Source of the DNA: an uncultured Pontibacter sp.
Lineage (GTDB): Bacteria; Bacteroidota; Bacteroidia; Cytophagales; Hymenobacteraceae
Direction of reading: 5' to 3'
DNA length: 64,000 bases
Assembly (NCBI GenBank): GCA_947499125.1
Contig: CANMMP010000001.1
Coordinates: forward strand, 1,116,001-1,180,000
A program made the translations under genes and the position numbers. Within the stretch, counting starts at the first letter, position 1; every line of letters begins with the position of its first letter. The notes beneath the pieces were generated by a model. That model saw nothing but the letters and a program-made list of their open reading frames with translations. It was not told the DNA's origin and did not search any database. Below are positions 9,310 through 18,696 of the stretch, one piece after another.

Positions 9310-9831
9310 TTAAAAAACCTGGGCAATTTCCTGCTTTATAAAGCTGATGGCGCGTGCTGTAGGGTCGTTCTCAGAGGCGATAACTGTTTCCAGGATACCT
9401 TTGGCTAAATCAGTGCCTTTCGATTTATCAGGCATTTCCTGGTAGGTCTGGTTAATGAGCTTTACAACTTCTTCGCGGGCGTGTTTTACCTGCTGCCAGG
9501 CTTGCTCGCTCATGTATACCTGCTGCGACATGTTATGGCTAAATTCACTTCGTATCTCGGCAAGCAGCATCCGGTGGTAGTCGGAGGCAGTGTGGCCCGA
9601 ACCGCTTACCCGTAGTAGTAAATTACTTGGCGTAATACGTTCTAATAATAAAACCACGCGCTCATAAGCCTGTAAGCGAATTGGAGTTACTACTTCGGCA
9701 TTTTTCTGTTTCAGTTCCAGCAAGCGTATCTTATAGTCGCGCTCGTTATGCTTATTTACCAGCTGGTACATGGCAATGGCAACTATAAGCCCCGGAATCG
9801 TAATTTTCAGAATATCTAGTATAAGCTCCAT
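9310..9831 (-). CDS. Hypothetical membrane-anchored protein (DUF7935-like)
   Basis: A 173-aa protein with one N-terminal transmembrane segment (about 5-24), followed by a charged, probably helical cytosolic region starting NKHNERDYKIRLLELKQ. The body contains RLQAYERVVLLLERI and later SQQVYMSEQAWQQVKHAREE, consistent with long alpha helices. I associate this arrangement with the DUF7935 family of Bacteroidota, with moderate confidence; no function is known to me. It appears to be monocistronic, convergent with the repeat patch and divergent from the Fe-S carrier gene. Confidence 0.75.
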   Translation of the reverse strand: MELILDILKITIPGLIVAIAMYQLVNKHNERDYKIRLLELKQKNAEVVTPIRLQAYERVVLLLERITPSNLLLRVSGSGHTASDYHRMLLAEIRSEFSHNMSQQVYMSEQAWQQVKHAREEVVKLINQTYQEMPDKSKGTDLAKGILETVIASENDPTARAISFIKQEIAQVF

Positions 9832-9954
9832 ATCGTAGGTTTGAAGTATAAATATCGTAAAAAATTAATTTAGTATACCTGAAATCATTTTTACGCTTTT
9901 GCTGTTAATAAAGTAAGCATGTAAAGGCGGTACGTATATTTATTTAGAAATATG

Positions 9955-9962
9955 TAACTTTG
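9955..9962 (+). promoter_or_regulatory. Probable -7 box of the Fe-S carrier gene
   Basis: TAACTTTG matches the Bacteroidota -7 consensus TAnnTTTG and lies 27 bp before the start codon at 9989. No clear TTG -33 element is seen at the usual distance, so this is only half supported. Confidence 0.5.
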
Positions 9963-9988
9963 CCTCTTATTAAAGAATAAAAACAACT

Positions 9989-10336
9989 ATGGCAACTGAA
10001 GCAAAATTAGCCCCTATAACTATAACTGAAAAAGCATTAGTCGAAGTTAAGAATATTATGCAGGAGAAGAATGTACCTGCTGATTATGGCCTGCGCATTG
10101 GCGTACAGGGCGGTGGTTGCTCGGGTATGTCTTACCTGCTTGGCTTTGATAAACCAAAAGAGTCTGACGAAACTTTCCAGTTGGATGGTGTTACCCTGAT
10201 AATGGACAAAAAGCACGGCATGTATGTAATGGGCATGGAAGTTGATTTCCAGGATGGCCTGAATGCACGTGGCTTTACGTTTACCAACCCACAGGCAAAA
10301 AGCACATGTGGTTGTGGAAGCTCTTTCTCAGCGTAA
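9989..10336 (+). CDS. HesB/IscA (A-type) iron-sulfur cluster carrier
   Basis: 115-aa A-type carrier that receives an Fe-S cluster from a scaffold and passes it to apoproteins. The three ligand cysteines are present: Cys44 in GGGCSGMSY and Cys107/Cys109 in TCGCGSSF at the C-terminus. The spacing and the FTNPQAKSTCGCG ending are typical of the HesB family. The gene is free-standing, with no suf or isc genes nearby, so IscA, SufA and ErpA cannot be told apart from sequence alone. It has its own -7 box and a strong terminator. Confidence 0.95.
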   Translation: MATEAKLAPITITEKALVEVKNIMQEKNVPADYGLRIGVQGGGCSGMSYLLGFDKPKESDETFQLDGVTLIMDKKHGMYVMGMEVDFQDGLNARGFTFTNPQAKSTCGCGSSFSA

Positions 10337-10357
10337 AAACTCCTTTTTCTATTCATA

Positions 10358-10395
10358 AACAAAGCCCGGTTTCGCAACCGGGCTTTGTTGTTTTA
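10358..10395 (+). terminator. Terminator of the Fe-S carrier gene
   Basis: Perfect 14-bp stem AACAAAGCCCGGTT (10358-10371) / AACCGGGCTTTGTT (10376-10389) with loop TCGC, then GTTTT. The symmetric A/T flanks could also serve the convergent gene ending at 10419. Confidence 0.92.
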
Positions 10396-10418
10396 GTAGG
10401 TTAAACTTTAGAAAGAGT

Positions 10419-10928
10419 TTAGTCAATACTTGCGTATTGTTTCACTCTTCTTCTTAACTGAAACCTGAATAACTTTCTAGTGCTGGTTATTCCATAAGTA
10501 TAAAATCCACTACCTTCTCCCAAAGTGGATTCTAATTCAGTATTACTTTCAAAGCACATGTGCGAAGTTGCAGGAGTATAACCTATCATTTTTATTGTAA
10601 AGTCATAACATCCAGCAGGTATATTCAGAGCAAAGGAACCTGTATCACTTGAATAGACCTGCCTCTCTATATCCGAATTTGAAAGCTTGTAAAGAATTAT
10701 TGCTCCTTGTATAGACCTACTATAACTATCTGTTACAGTTCCGGTTATCTTTAATCCCGAAGATGAAGCTGCAGAAGTATGTACCTGCTTAATTTGGGAT
10801 GTCTGCCCACTTTTACCAATACAATACTCATATTCATATAATCCTTCAGCATTACTGACAGCTGGCATACAGGAGGTTATAAAAGTAAATAATAGTACTA
10901 GTAGTAAGATGCTCTTAATTTTCTCCAT
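10419..10928 (-). CDS. Lipoprotein with carboxypeptidase-regulatory-like domain
   Basis: A 169-aa predicted lipoprotein: a hydrophobic signal ends in FITSC, with the lipidated cysteine at residue 20. Residues about 59-125 (ITGTVTDSYSRSIQGAIILY then GSFALNIPAGCYDFTIKMIGY) form a CarboxypepD_reg-like beta-sandwich, a domain often found at the N-terminus of TonB receptors but here standing alone. A short basic tail follows. Codon use is more AT-rich than in the neighbours. The start codon comes 2 bp after the stop of the upstream ChaN-like gene, so translation is probably coupled. Function unknown. Confidence 0.82.
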   Translation of the reverse strand: MEKIKSILLLVLLFTFITSCMPAVSNAEGLYEYEYCIGKSGQTSQIKQVHTSAASSSGLKITGTVTDSYSRSIQGAIILYKLSNSDIERQVYSSDTGSFALNIPAGCYDFTIKMIGYTPATSHMCFESNTELESTLGEGSGFYTYGITSTRKLFRFQLRRRVKQYASID

Positions 10929-10930
10929 TC

Positions 10931-11809
10931 CTAGTAGGTCTTAGTCATGGTAGCCGGCACTACAAGTATAAAATCAGCCTTGTTTTTATGCTCTTCTGCC
11001 AGTTCCTCTAATCCGTTTTGAGAGACGGTGGTTATTGTCAGGGTTTTAAGCTGAGGTTGCTTTTGTTTCAGGTACCAAACTATACCTTCCTGGTTATCGG
11101 AGTGGTAAGCGCCATTCAGGTGGAGCATTTTGTTTCCTTTTGATGTCTGGTTAAGTATAAAATGGGCCATGGTAGCATCTTTCAGGGCTTGCGCATGCAC
11201 AATGTTTTCGGCTTTGGTATTGCCATGGGTGTTGCTGCCAAACATACTCTTCATATTTTTATAGCCTGGCAGGTTCATATCAACCTTTATAGGTAAAGGG
11301 GCCATGTATAGTTTAGCTGTTTCCGATAGCTCGTTTAAAGCCTGTAAGCTCCCTGATGCCACAATGGCGGCGTAGCGGCGCGGAACATTAGTAGCTATAA
11401 ACGGTATGCCTGCACTCCTGGCAAATGCAACCACCGGTTTATAGTCTGTTTTATAGTTTGTCCATGGCCTCGATTCCTGCTCAAAATTATTCTCTCCTAC
11501 TTTACCGCTCAGGTATTCGTCCAGCACCAACTGCACATCGGCTTCAAACATTTCGGCACCTATACTTAGCTTTTGCTGATGAACCTTATGCAGATCTTTA
11601 GCAACTTCCAGCTGCAGCCAGTGCGCAATCGGGTCGTTGTGCTGCTCACCAAATAAAATTACATCAGCCTTCTGCAGTTCCTCAAGCATCTTGCTATACT
11701 TTATATCTTTGCCATTAGCTTTAAAAAGCCTGTAAGCGGGTTTATCCTGTGCCATTGCGGTTATAGTTAACAACATCGATAAACAATATAAGCTGAGTAT
11801 CTTTTTCAT
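10931..11809 (-). CDS. ChaN family haem-binding-like protein
   Basis: A 292-aa exported protein with a signal peptide (1-20, cleavage near AMAQDKP). The family signature ILFGEQHNDPIAHWLQLEVA lies near residue 50, and a late LHLNGAYHSDNQEG segment is also characteristic of the ChaN/DUF399 fold, related to the Tiki/EreA superfamily. Known ChaN proteins bind haem at the membrane and are linked to iron acquisition; whether this one does is inference. It forms a two-gene unit with the small lipoprotein gene downstream. Confidence 0.88.
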   Translation of the reverse strand: MKKILSLYCLSMLLTITAMAQDKPAYRLFKANGKDIKYSKMLEELQKADVILFGEQHNDPIAHWLQLEVAKDLHKVHQQKLSIGAEMFEADVQLVLDEYLSGKVGENNFEQESRPWTNYKTDYKPVVAFARSAGIPFIATNVPRRYAAIVASGSLQALNELSETAKLYMAPLPIKVDMNLPGYKNMKSMFGSNTHGNTKAENIVHAQALKDATMAHFILNQTSKGNKMLHLNGAYHSDNQEGIVWYLKQKQPQLKTLTITTVSQNGLEELAEEHKNKADFILVVPATMTKTY

Positions 11810-11854
11810 GTTTCAGGTTTGATCTAATTTACGGCAAGAGAATAAGCATCAATA

Positions 11855-11890
11855 TACAAAAAGAGCCGGTACTTTGCAGCACCGGCTCTT
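11855..11890 (-). terminator. Terminator of the ABC exporter operon
   Basis: Stem AAGAGCCGGT (11861-11870) / ACCGGCTCTT (11881-11890), 10-nt loop. Read on the minus strand it is followed by a T-rich run (TTTTTGTAT), 17 bp beyond the permease stop at 11907. Confidence 0.9.
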
Positions 11891-11906
11891 ATACGTTAGT
11901 TAGAGG

Positions 11907-13247
11907 TTATACTCTGTAGAACAACCACTTAGACAGTTCTTTATAGTTTATCTTTTTACCATACATCAGAATACCTACGCGGTAAATGCGTGCCGCTATC
12001 CAGGTAGTAAAGATGAAGCCGAGTACAAGCAAGCCCATGGATAGGGCCAACTCCCAGGCTGGTACACCAAACGGCACACGCACCATCATAACTATAGGTG
12101 AAGTAAACGGAATGATCGACATCCAGAAAGCTACTGCCCCATCCGGATTCTTAAGCACCACCGAATACGACATAATAAAGGAGATGACCAGCGGTATCGT
12201 AATCGGCATCATAAACTGCTGGGTATCGGTTTCGTTGTCTACGGCAGCGCCTATAGCCCCGAAAAGGGAACCATAAAGCAGGTAACCACCTAAAAAGTAA
12301 AACAGGAAACAACCAAGTATAAGCAGCAAAGGCAAATTCTCGAAGCTTTGTTTAACGTCCTGTATGGTGTTAGCCAACTCATTCTTTTCGGCAGCAGCTT
12401 CGGCATCGGTGCTTCCACCTTCGGCAGCTATTTTACCAGCTTCGTAGTGCTCCATCGGCGATGGGGCAGCATCTACGCCAAACGCAGCCGAAACAGCTGT
12501 TACCGCTACAAACGACAACACGATCCAGAGCAGGAACTGGGTAAGGCCAACAGCGGCTATACCTATAATCTTGCCCATCATTAACTGGAACGGTTTTACC
12601 GACGAAATAATAACTTCTACAATACGGCTTGTCTTTTCTTCTATTACACCGCGCATTATCTGCACACCATATAAAAAGATAAAGAAGTAAATAATAACAG
12701 CCGCAACCACCCCGGCAGCTGACGTTATAATTGCGTTATTATCTTTCTCGCCTTCGTCGCTCAGGTTTATAGTACTCAGCTTTATATTGGCTTCTATTTT
12801 ATCGAGAGTTTCACGGTCCAGGCCGGAAGCTATAAATCGCTGGTTCTCAATTTCCTTTTCAAGTATATTTTCGAGGCGCACCTGTGTTTGCAGGCTAGTG
12901 TTCTTTTTGCCATACAGGGTGATCCCCTGCGGGTCATCTATAGATATTTTAGGAATGTAAAGCAGCGCTGTATTGTCTGTTTCCTGGTATACTTCCTTTG
13001 CCTGCTCCAGCGAACCTGCTAGCGGCACAAACTTCATACCCTCTTTATTTTCGAGCTTACCGGTAAATAGCCCGCTTTCATCCAGCACCATCACGGTTTC
13101 CTCATCCCCTGACATGGTTATAAGCAGGCCAGGCAATATCATGAATGCGGCTAAAAGCAGCGGTGTGAGCAACGTCATGATGATGAAGCTTTTCTTGCGC
13201 ACACGGGTAAGATATTCGCGTTGTATAATCAGCCAGATCTTATGCAT
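11907..13247 (-). CDS. ABC-2 type transporter permease (NatB-like)
   Basis: A 446-aa inner-membrane permease. The N-terminus has the typical IIQREYLTRVRKKSFIIMTL helix, then a large extracytoplasmic domain (about 55-175) and a cluster of transmembrane segments to the end. The conserved GVIEEKTSRIVEVIISSVKP cytoplasmic loop (around residue 200) marks ABC-2/NatB exporters. A charged insertion rich in Ala and Glu (about 255-300) lies between two membrane helices. The start overlaps the 3' end of the ATPase gene by 8 bp, a clear two-gene operon. The substrate (ions, peptides or antibiotics) cannot be told from sequence. Confidence 0.93.
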   Translation of the reverse strand: MHKIWLIIQREYLTRVRKKSFIIMTLLTPLLLAAFMILPGLLITMSGDEETVMVLDESGLFTGKLENKEGMKFVPLAGSLEQAKEVYQETDNTALLYIPKISIDDPQGITLYGKKNTSLQTQVRLENILEKEIENQRFIASGLDRETLDKIEANIKLSTINLSDEGEKDNNAIITSAAGVVAAVIIYFFIFLYGVQIMRGVIEEKTSRIVEVIISSVKPFQLMMGKIIGIAAVGLTQFLLWIVLSFVAVTAVSAAFGVDAAPSPMEHYEAGKIAAEGGSTDAEAAAEKNELANTIQDVKQSFENLPLLLILGCFLFYFLGGYLLYGSLFGAIGAAVDNETDTQQFMMPITIPLVISFIMSYSVVLKNPDGAVAFWMSIIPFTSPIVMMVRVPFGVPAWELALSMGLLVLGFIFTTWIAARIYRVGILMYGKKINYKELSKWLFYRV

Positions 13248-14148
13248 GGGTTTCGGTTACTTTACGGATGAAAATATCATTTATACTTGGCACCAGTTCT
13301 ATAAAAGAGTGCACTTCAACGCGCTCGATCAGGTAACGGAGCAGGTCGTTTGGCGTGGAGTTGTTCTCCAGCTTTATGTTAGCCCGGAATACGCCATGGT
13401 TCTCGTGTTGCTCCAGCACTTTATAGTCTGGTGAGGTTATAAGCAGTTGCCCGTTACCAATTACCTGGAAGGTATCTGTTTTGTAGGCATCCTTAATTTC
13501 TCGCACAGGTCCGTCCAGCACTTTCTGAGAGCGGTTTATCAAAGCAATGTTATCGCAGAGCTCCTCTACCGATTCCATACGGTGTGTTGAGAAAATGATA
13601 GTTGCCCCGTTATCGCGCAGGCGCAGTATCTCGTCTTTTATCAGGTTGGCATTTATCGGGTCGAAACCAGAGAATGGCTCATCCAGGATAATAAGCGACG
13701 GCTCGTGCAACACAGTAGCAATAAACTGTATCTTTTGCTGCATACCTTTTGACAAGTCCTCTATCTGCTTGCCCAGCCATTCCCGTATCTCCAGCCGGTC
13801 AACCCAACCTTTAATGCGTTCTGTTGCTTCGGTTTTGCTCAGGCCTTTCAGCTGCGCCAGGTATAAAAGCTGCTCGCCTACCTTCATTTTTTTGTAAAGG
13901 CCACGTTCTTCGGGCAAATAGCCCATGTCTTTTATATGGTCGGGTCTCAGGCGTTCGCCTCTAAAGTATATTTCACCTTCATCGGCTCCGGTTATTTGTG
14001 TTATTATACGGATAAGCGATGTTTTACCGGCACCGTTTGGCCCCAGTAATCCGAAAATACAGCCCTGCGGAATGGAGAAGCTCACATTGTCGAGGGCCAG
14101 ATGGCTGGAATAGCGTTTCGAAACGCCGTTTATAGTTAGGATGCTCAA
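13240..14148 (-). CDS. ABC transporter ATP-binding protein (NatA-like)
   Basis: ATPase partner of the permease it overlaps. Walker A is GPNGAGKTS, the signature is LSKGMQQKI, and Walker B is LIILDEPFSGFDP, followed by the switch His in STHRMES. A C-terminal extension of about 80 residues follows the ATPase core. I place the start at the TTG at 14148 (MSILTINGVSKRY), which matches the family N-terminus. The longer frame would start at another TTG at 14175, but that codon is part of a well-formed -7 promoter box (14173-14180) and so should be untranscribed. The protein is then 302 aa. Confidence 0.93.
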   Translation of the reverse strand: MSILTINGVSKRYSSHLALDNVSFSIPQGCIFGLLGPNGAGKTSLIRIITQITGADEGEIYFRGERLRPDHIKDMGYLPEERGLYKKMKVGEQLLYLAQLKGLSKTEATERIKGWVDRLEIREWLGKQIEDLSKGMQQKIQFIATVLHEPSLIILDEPFSGFDPINANLIKDEILRLRDNGATIIFSTHRMESVEELCDNIALINRSQKVLDGPVREIKDAYKTDTFQVIGNGQLLITSPDYKVLEQHENHGVFRANIKLENNSTPNDLLRYLIERVEVHSFIELVPSINDIFIRKVTETHA

Positions 14149-14172
14149 AATTTTACAGCAATTTGTGGTAAT

Positions 14173-14203
14173 CAAAAATAGCCTTATTGCCTTACATAGC
14201 CAA
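14173..14203 (-). promoter_or_regulatory. Bacteroidota-type promoter of the ABC exporter operon
   Basis: On the minus strand, TTG (complement of 14201-14203), a 20-bp spacer, then TATTTTTG (complement of 14173-14180), matching TTTG/TTG-N19-21-TAnnTTTG. It supports the downstream TTG start at 14148. Confidence 0.7.
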
Positions 14204-14288
14204 CTTTATATTGGCGTTATACTATACTTTTCGACCAACTGTAAAACAAAACAGACCAAACTTTTATACTTACAGACCGGCAGTAAAC

Positions 14289-14326
14289 AAAAAAGCCGGC
14301 CCTGCAAGTGCAGAACCGGCTTTTTT
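14289..14326 (-). terminator. Terminator of grpE-dnaJ
   Basis: Stem AAAAAAGCCGG (14289-14299) / CCGGCTTTTTT (14316-14326) with an inner CTGCA-AG-TGCAG stem. It lies 22 bp beyond the dnaJ stop and has T-runs on both strands. Confidence 0.9.
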
Positions 14327-14347
14327 ATAGTTTATAGTTAAAGTTAT

Positions 14348-15490
14348 CTACTGAAAATAGTCTTTCACTTTCTCAAAGAATCCTTTTTCGTTTTTACCCG
14401 GGTGCGGAGCAAAATTATCTGAATCACGGAGGCGTTCTAATGTTGCGCGCTCATCGCTGCTCAGGTTTTTGGGCGTCCATACATTTATATGTATCAACTG
14501 GTCGCCTTTGCCGTAGCCGTTAATGTCTTTTATACCTTTGCCACGCAGCCTGAATATTTCGCCACTTTGCGTACCCGGTTTAATGTTTATCTTCACTTTA
14601 CCGGTTATAGTTGGCACTTCAATATCGGCACCCAGCGCAGCATCAACAAAACTGATGTACTGGTCGAAAATCACGTTATTGCCATCGCGCTTCAGCGATG
14701 GATGCGCTTCTTCTTCTATCTGTATCAGCAGGTCGCCGGCAACACCACCGCGCTCAGGCACGTTTCCTTTGCCGCTCATCGATAGCTGCATGCCATCCAT
14801 TACACCGGCAGGCACATTTATAGTTATTACCTCTTCCTGCAGTTCGCGTCCGCTGCCGTGGCAGGCATCACAGTTATGGGTTACTATGCGGCCTTCGCCG
14901 TTACAGGTAGGGCACGTAGCTGTGCTCACCATCTGGCCCAACATAGTATTCACCACTTTGCGCACCTGGCCCGAGCCCTGGCAAGAACCGCAGGTTTGCA
15001 TATCGGTACCATTCTTAGCACCGTTACCACCGCAGGTACCGCAGGCTACATAACGCTTTACTTTTATCTTTTTCTCAACGCCGTTGGCAACTTCTTCCAG
15101 GTTAAGCTTTAGCTTAATGCGCAGGTTGCTGCCTTTGCGCTGACGACGACCGCCACCAGAACGACCACCTCCGAAAAAGCTTTCGAACGGGCTGCCACCA
15201 CCAAAGATATCTCCGAATTGAGAGAAGATATCATCCATGTTCATGCCGCCTCCGCCAAAGCCGCCGTTTACGCCCTGATGACCAAACTGGTCGTAGCGCT
15301 GGCGCTTTTGCTGGTCGCTAAGTACTTCGTACGCCTCTGCTGCTTCCTTAAACTTGTCTTCAGCAGTTGGGTCGTCCGGGTTTTTATCTGGGTGAAATTT
15401 AATAGCGATCTTTCGATAAGCTTTTTTGATCTCCTCCGGCGAGGCACTCTTGCTTACCTCCAGTATCTCGTAATAATCTCTTTTGGCCAT
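14348..15490 (-). CDS. dnaJ: Chaperone protein DnaJ
   Basis: Hsp40 co-chaperone that delivers clients to DnaK and stimulates its ATPase. The J domain (1-70) has His33-Pro34-Asp35. A Gly/Phe-rich region (about 75-118) includes [14 protein letters not shown]. The zinc-binding region has four CxxCxGxG-type repeats ([32 protein letters not shown]), and the C-terminal substrate-binding domains follow. All parts of a class A DnaJ are present, at normal length (380 aa). It starts 4 bp after the grpE stop. Confidence 0.98.
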   Translation of the reverse strand: MAKRDYYEILEVSKSASPEEIKKAYRKIAIKFHPDKNPDDPTAEDKFKEAAEAYEVLSDQQKRQRYDQFGHQGVNGGFGGGGMNMDDIFSQFGDIFGGGSPFESFFGGGRSGGGRRQRKGSNLRIKLKLNLEEVANGVEKKIKVKRYVACGTCGGNGAKNGTDMQTCGSCQGSGQVRKVVNTMLGQMVSTATCPTCNGEGRIVTHNCDACHGSGRELQEEVITINVPAGVMDGMQLSMSGKGNVPERGGVAGDLLIQIEEEAHPSLKRDGNNVIFDQYISFVDAALGADIEVPTITGKVKINIKPGTQSGEIFRLRGKGIKDINGYGKGDQLIHINVWTPKNLSSDERATLERLRDSDNFAPHPGKNEKGFFEKVKDYFQ

Positions 15491-15494
15491 TTGC

Positions 15495-16064
15495 TTATGC
15501 TCCTATAACAACTTTTGCAAAACGGATCACTTTATCATTCAGGGTATAGCCCTTCTCGATCACGTCTACAATCTTTCCTTTCAGTTCTTCGCTTGGCGCA
15601 GGTATTTGGGTAATTGCCTCATGCATGTCGGCATCAAACTCCGAACCAGCCTGGGTATCCATCACTTTCAAGCCTTTTAGCTGAGTTACATGCTTCAGTT
15701 TATGAAACACCAGTTCCAGGCCTTGCAGCATGGCATCAACATCTTTCGTAGCTTCCATCGACTGACGGGCACGTTCCATATCATCCAGCACCGGCAGCAA
15801 TTCGCTCATCAGGTCCTGGTTGGCCGATTTAGCGAAATCCTGCTTTTCCTTTGCCGTACGACGACGGAAGTTCTCAAACTCCGCCATCAGGCGCAGGTAC
15901 TTATCTTTCATTTCTGCCAATTCTGCAGCCGGGCCAATAGCCTGCTCATCCGATTCAGCTTCTTCTGTTTCGTCTGCCTGGTTCAGGTTTTCTTCCATTT
16001 CAGCACTGGCAGTATTCTCCTGATTCTCGTGCTCCTGTTCTTTTTTAATATCTTTATCTGACAT
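15495..16064 (-). CDS. grpE: Nucleotide exchange factor GrpE
   Basis: Exchange factor that releases ADP from DnaK. After an acidic, low-complexity N-terminus (about 1-45, [20 protein letters not shown]), there is the long coiled coil with [20 protein letters not shown] and the C-terminal beta domain ending in [17 protein letters not shown]. Length is 189 aa. It is the first gene of the grpE-dnaJ unit; dnaK is not in the window. A TAACTTTT box just upstream resembles a -7 element, but I found no CIRCE-type inverted repeat. Confidence 0.97.
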   Translation of the reverse strand: MSDKDIKKEQEHENQENTASAEMEENLNQADETEEAESDEQAIGPAAELAEMKDKYLRLMAEFENFRRRTAKEKQDFAKSANQDLMSELLPVLDDMERARQSMEATKDVDAMLQGLELVFHKLKHVTQLKGLKVMDTQAGSEFDADMHEAITQIPAPSEELKGKIVDVIEKGYTLNDKVIRFAKVVIGA

Positions 16065-16246
16065 AATGCCTTAAAAAAGTTAGATGTTTAGGTCTATCTT
16101 GTCTTTTCAATTCTCTTGCCAAACCAGCACCTGTGCCAAGTTGGCACTGTTTTATATTGGATGATCAAATAACTGTATGACTGAACAGATAATTCAAATG
16201 CAATTATTCAAAATTGAGTCATCCAACATTAAAGTTAGAGTCGCTA

Positions 16247-16285
16247 CAAAAAAAATCGGTAGAAAACCTATGAGCCTCTACCGAT
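16247..16285 (-). terminator. Terminator of obg
   Basis: Stem ATCGGTAGA (16255-16263) / TCTACCGAT (16277-16285). On the minus strand it is followed by eight T, and it begins 26 bp after the obg stop. Confidence 0.88.
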
Positions 16286-16310
16286 CTGTTGTAAACTATA
16301 AATTACTGGT

Positions 16311-17303
16311 TTAGCTGTTTAGTGCTTCCCAGATCAAGTCTTTAAGCTTCGTAATATTTTTGCCCGTTACACTGGATATGAAAACAGTAGGTAACTCTGC
16401 CGGCAAAGTAGTACGCATTTCGTTCTCCAGTTCCTCGTCCAGCATGTCGGATTTGGTAATGGCCAGCAAGCGTTTTTTATCCAGCAGCTCCGGGTTATAG
16501 GTTTTCAGTTCGTGCAGCAGTATTTTATACTCTTCTGCAATATCAGCACTCTCACACGAAACCATAAATAACAGAATGGAGTTCCGTTCGATGTGCCTCA
16601 GGAAGCGTAGACCAAGGCCTTTGCCTTCCGATGCCCCTTCAATTATACCCGGAATATCAGCCATTACAAACGACTTATAGTCGCGGTAAGCAACTACACC
16701 CAGGTTAGGCTCTAAGGTTGTAAAAGCGTAATTGGCAATTTTGGGCTTAGCTGCCGATACTACCGAAAGTAACGTGGATTTACCTGCATTAGGGAAACCT
16801 ACGAGGCCGACATCAGCCAGAAGCTTGAGCTCAAGTATAACCCACTCTTCTATACCTTCTTCGCCGGGTTGGGCGTAACGTGGCGTCTGGTTGGTGGCCG
16901 TTTTAAAGTGGGCGTTGCCAAGGCCGCCTCTGCCACCGGGGGTAAGTATAATTTCCTGTCCGTCTTCGGTGATTTCGCACATCAGCTCGCCGGTTTCGGC
17001 GTTACGGGCTATGGTACCTAAAGGCACTTCCAGCACTTCGTCTTTGCCTTGTGCACCCGAAGAGTGGCTAGGGCCGCCATTCAGGCCATTATCAGCTATA
17101 ATGTGTTTGCGATACTGCAGGTGCAACAGCGTCCATAACTGGGAATTGCCACGAAGTATAACATGGCCGCCACGACCACCATCGCCACCATCAGGACCAC
17201 CTTTCGCCGTGCGTTTATCACGGTGCAGGTGGGCAGACCCCGCGCCACCGTGACCGGAGCGCGAATTGATCTTTACGTAATCAATAAAATTAGATGATGC
17301 CAA
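16311..17303 (-). CDS. obg: GTPase Obg (ObgE/CgtA)
   Basis: Essential GTPase involved in large ribosomal subunit assembly and stress control. The Gly-rich Obg fold spans about 1-158 ([20 protein letters not shown] near the start). The G domain follows, with G1 [10 protein letters not shown]3 DIPG, G4 TKSD and G5 ISSVTG. At 330 aa it has the short form without an extended C-terminal domain. It is co-directional with adk and hpt (gaps 33 and 114 bp), an order seen in other Bacteroidota. Confidence 0.97.
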   Translation of the reverse strand: MASSNFIDYVKINSRSGHGGAGSAHLHRDKRTAKGGPDGGDGGRGGHVILRGNSQLWTLLHLQYRKHIIADNGLNGGPSHSSGAQGKDEVLEVPLGTIARNAETGELMCEITEDGQEIILTPGGRGGLGNAHFKTATNQTPRYAQPGEEGIEEWVILELKLLADVGLVGFPNAGKSTLLSVVSAAKPKIANYAFTTLEPNLGVVAYRDYKSFVMADIPGIIEGASEGKGLGLRFLRHIERNSILLFMVSCESADIAEEYKILLHELKTYNPELLDKKRLLAITKSDMLDEELENEMRTTLPAELPTVFISSVTGKNITKLKDLIWEALNS

Positions 17304-17336
17304 ATTTGGTAATGGTGCGCAACCGCACTATAGTTG

Positions 17337-17942
17337 TTATTTTTCTGCTTTCTTTTCTTCTTTCTCTTCGCTCAAAGAGTCGATCTGCTTACAGATACTA
17401 CTGAATATCTCGTCGATCTCGCCGATGCCGTCAACTGCAAAGAATTTACCCTGGCCCGCATAATAGTCAGCTACCGGAGTAGTTTTAGTATTATATTCTT
17501 CAACACGCTTACGGATGAGCTCTTCGTTCTGGTCGTCTGGGCGGCCTGATGTTTTACCACGCAGCAACAAGCGCTTGGTAAGTTCTTCATCATCCACTTT
17601 CAGGGCGATCATGCACGAGATCTGAGTGCCATGCTCCAGCAGCAGCTTATCCAGGCCCTGCGCCTGTGGCACTGTTCTCGGGAAGCCATCAAAAATAAAG
17701 CCGGCGGCACTCTGGTGCTCCTGTACTTTATTTGATATCATACCGATCACCACTTCGTCCGGAACTAACAATCCGTTATCCATCAGTGATTTGGCTTTAA
17801 GGCCCAGTTCAGTTCCGGCTGCTATTTGCGAGCGCAGCAGGTCGCCTGTAGAAAGGTGAATCAGGTTATATTTTTCGATCAGCTTCTGACTTTGCGTGCC
17901 TTTTCCAGCACCTGGAGGACCGAACAAAACGATGTTAAGCAT
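17337..17942 (-). CDS. adk: Adenylate kinase
   Basis: Interconverts ATP + AMP and 2 ADP. The P-loop is GPPGAGKGTQ at the N-terminus; the AMP-binding region has STGDLLR and DGFPRT. The LID is short and lacks zinc cysteines (RGKTSGRPDDQNEELIRKR), as expected for a short-LID enzyme. A Lys/Glu-rich tail (EEKEEKKAEK) ends the 201-aa protein; such tails vary and are probably disordered. It lies between hpt and obg on the same strand. Confidence 0.97.
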   Translation of the reverse strand: MLNIVLFGPPGAGKGTQSQKLIEKYNLIHLSTGDLLRSQIAAGTELGLKAKSLMDNGLLVPDEVVIGMISNKVQEHQSAAGFIFDGFPRTVPQAQGLDKLLLEHGTQISCMIALKVDDEELTKRLLLRGKTSGRPDDQNEELIRKRVEEYNTKTTPVADYYAGQGKFFAVDGIGEIDEIFSSICKQIDSLSEEKEEKKAEK

Positions 17943-18056
17943 ATCTTACGTTCTAATAAAAAGCAAAAATAGGTATAAATTTTCGGAAGTATTCAATTTT
18001 TCGACCAGAAGCCGGCCATTACAGGCAACAAGTATAAGCCCGAAGTACTCGTCTTA

Positions 18057-18599
18057 TCAGGATACGATCTTGTAAATATCGCGCAGGTTGCGGCCCAGGC
18101 CATTATAGTCCAGCCCATAGCCTACCACAAAATCGTTAGGTATAGATTTAGCCACATATTTAACATCGAGTTTATGCTGCAGACAATCCGGCTTTAAAAG
18201 CAAAGAGGCAACCTCCACCGAAGCCGGCTCTTTTGCCTCTAACTGGTTAATAAGATTATGCACCGTATGGCCAGTATCAACTATATCCTCCAGCACGATC
18301 ACATGTCGGTTCTTAATATCCTCGGTAAGTCCCAGCACCTCTTTTACCTGCCCGGTACTTTCCATGTCGCGGTACGATGACAACCTGATAAAAGCTATTT
18401 CGCAAGGTATGGTAATACGCTTCATCAGGTCGGCGGCAAACATGAACGAACCGTTAAGTACAGCTAAAAAAAGTGGGCTCTTGCCTTCGTATTCGGCGCT
18501 TATCTGCTCTGCCAGTATCGTGATGCGCGCAATTATTTCTTCTTCGTACAGGTAGGTATTAAAGTCGCAGTCGTGCAGCGTTATAGTACGGGGGCTCAT
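18057..18599 (-). CDS. hpt: Hypoxanthine phosphoribosyltransferase
   Basis: Purine salvage enzyme converting hypoxanthine (and often guanine) with PRPP to the nucleotide. The PRPP-binding signature VIVLEDIVDTGHT (101-112) includes the acidic pair E104/D105. The N-terminal LNGSFMFAADLM loop and the C-terminal GYGLDYNGLGRNL segment are characteristic of bacterial HPRTs. Length, 180 aa, is typical. It is the first gene of the hpt-adk-obg run. Confidence 0.96.
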   Translation of the reverse strand: MSPRTITLHDCDFNTYLYEEEIIARITILAEQISAEYEGKSPLFLAVLNGSFMFAADLMKRITIPCEIAFIRLSSYRDMESTGQVKEVLGLTEDIKNRHVIVLEDIVDTGHTVHNLINQLEAKEPASVEVASLLLKPDCLQHKLDVKYVAKSIPNDFVVGYGLDYNGLGRNLRDIYKIVS

Positions 18600-18640
18600 A
18601 GGTCAGGCTATTGATGTATTAGACAAAGGTAGTATAATTA

Positions 18641-18680
18641 AAAAAGAAGCCCAACGCTATAGTCGGGCTTCTTTATACTT
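18641..18680 (-). terminator. Terminator of the pyrophosphatase gene
   Basis: Stem AAAGAAGCCC (18643-18652) / GGGCTTCTTT (18665-18674), loop 12 nt. On the minus strand it continues as a T-rich run. It lies 23 bp past the hppA stop. Confidence 0.88.
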
Positions 18681-18696
18681 ATAAAGCTACTTGTGG

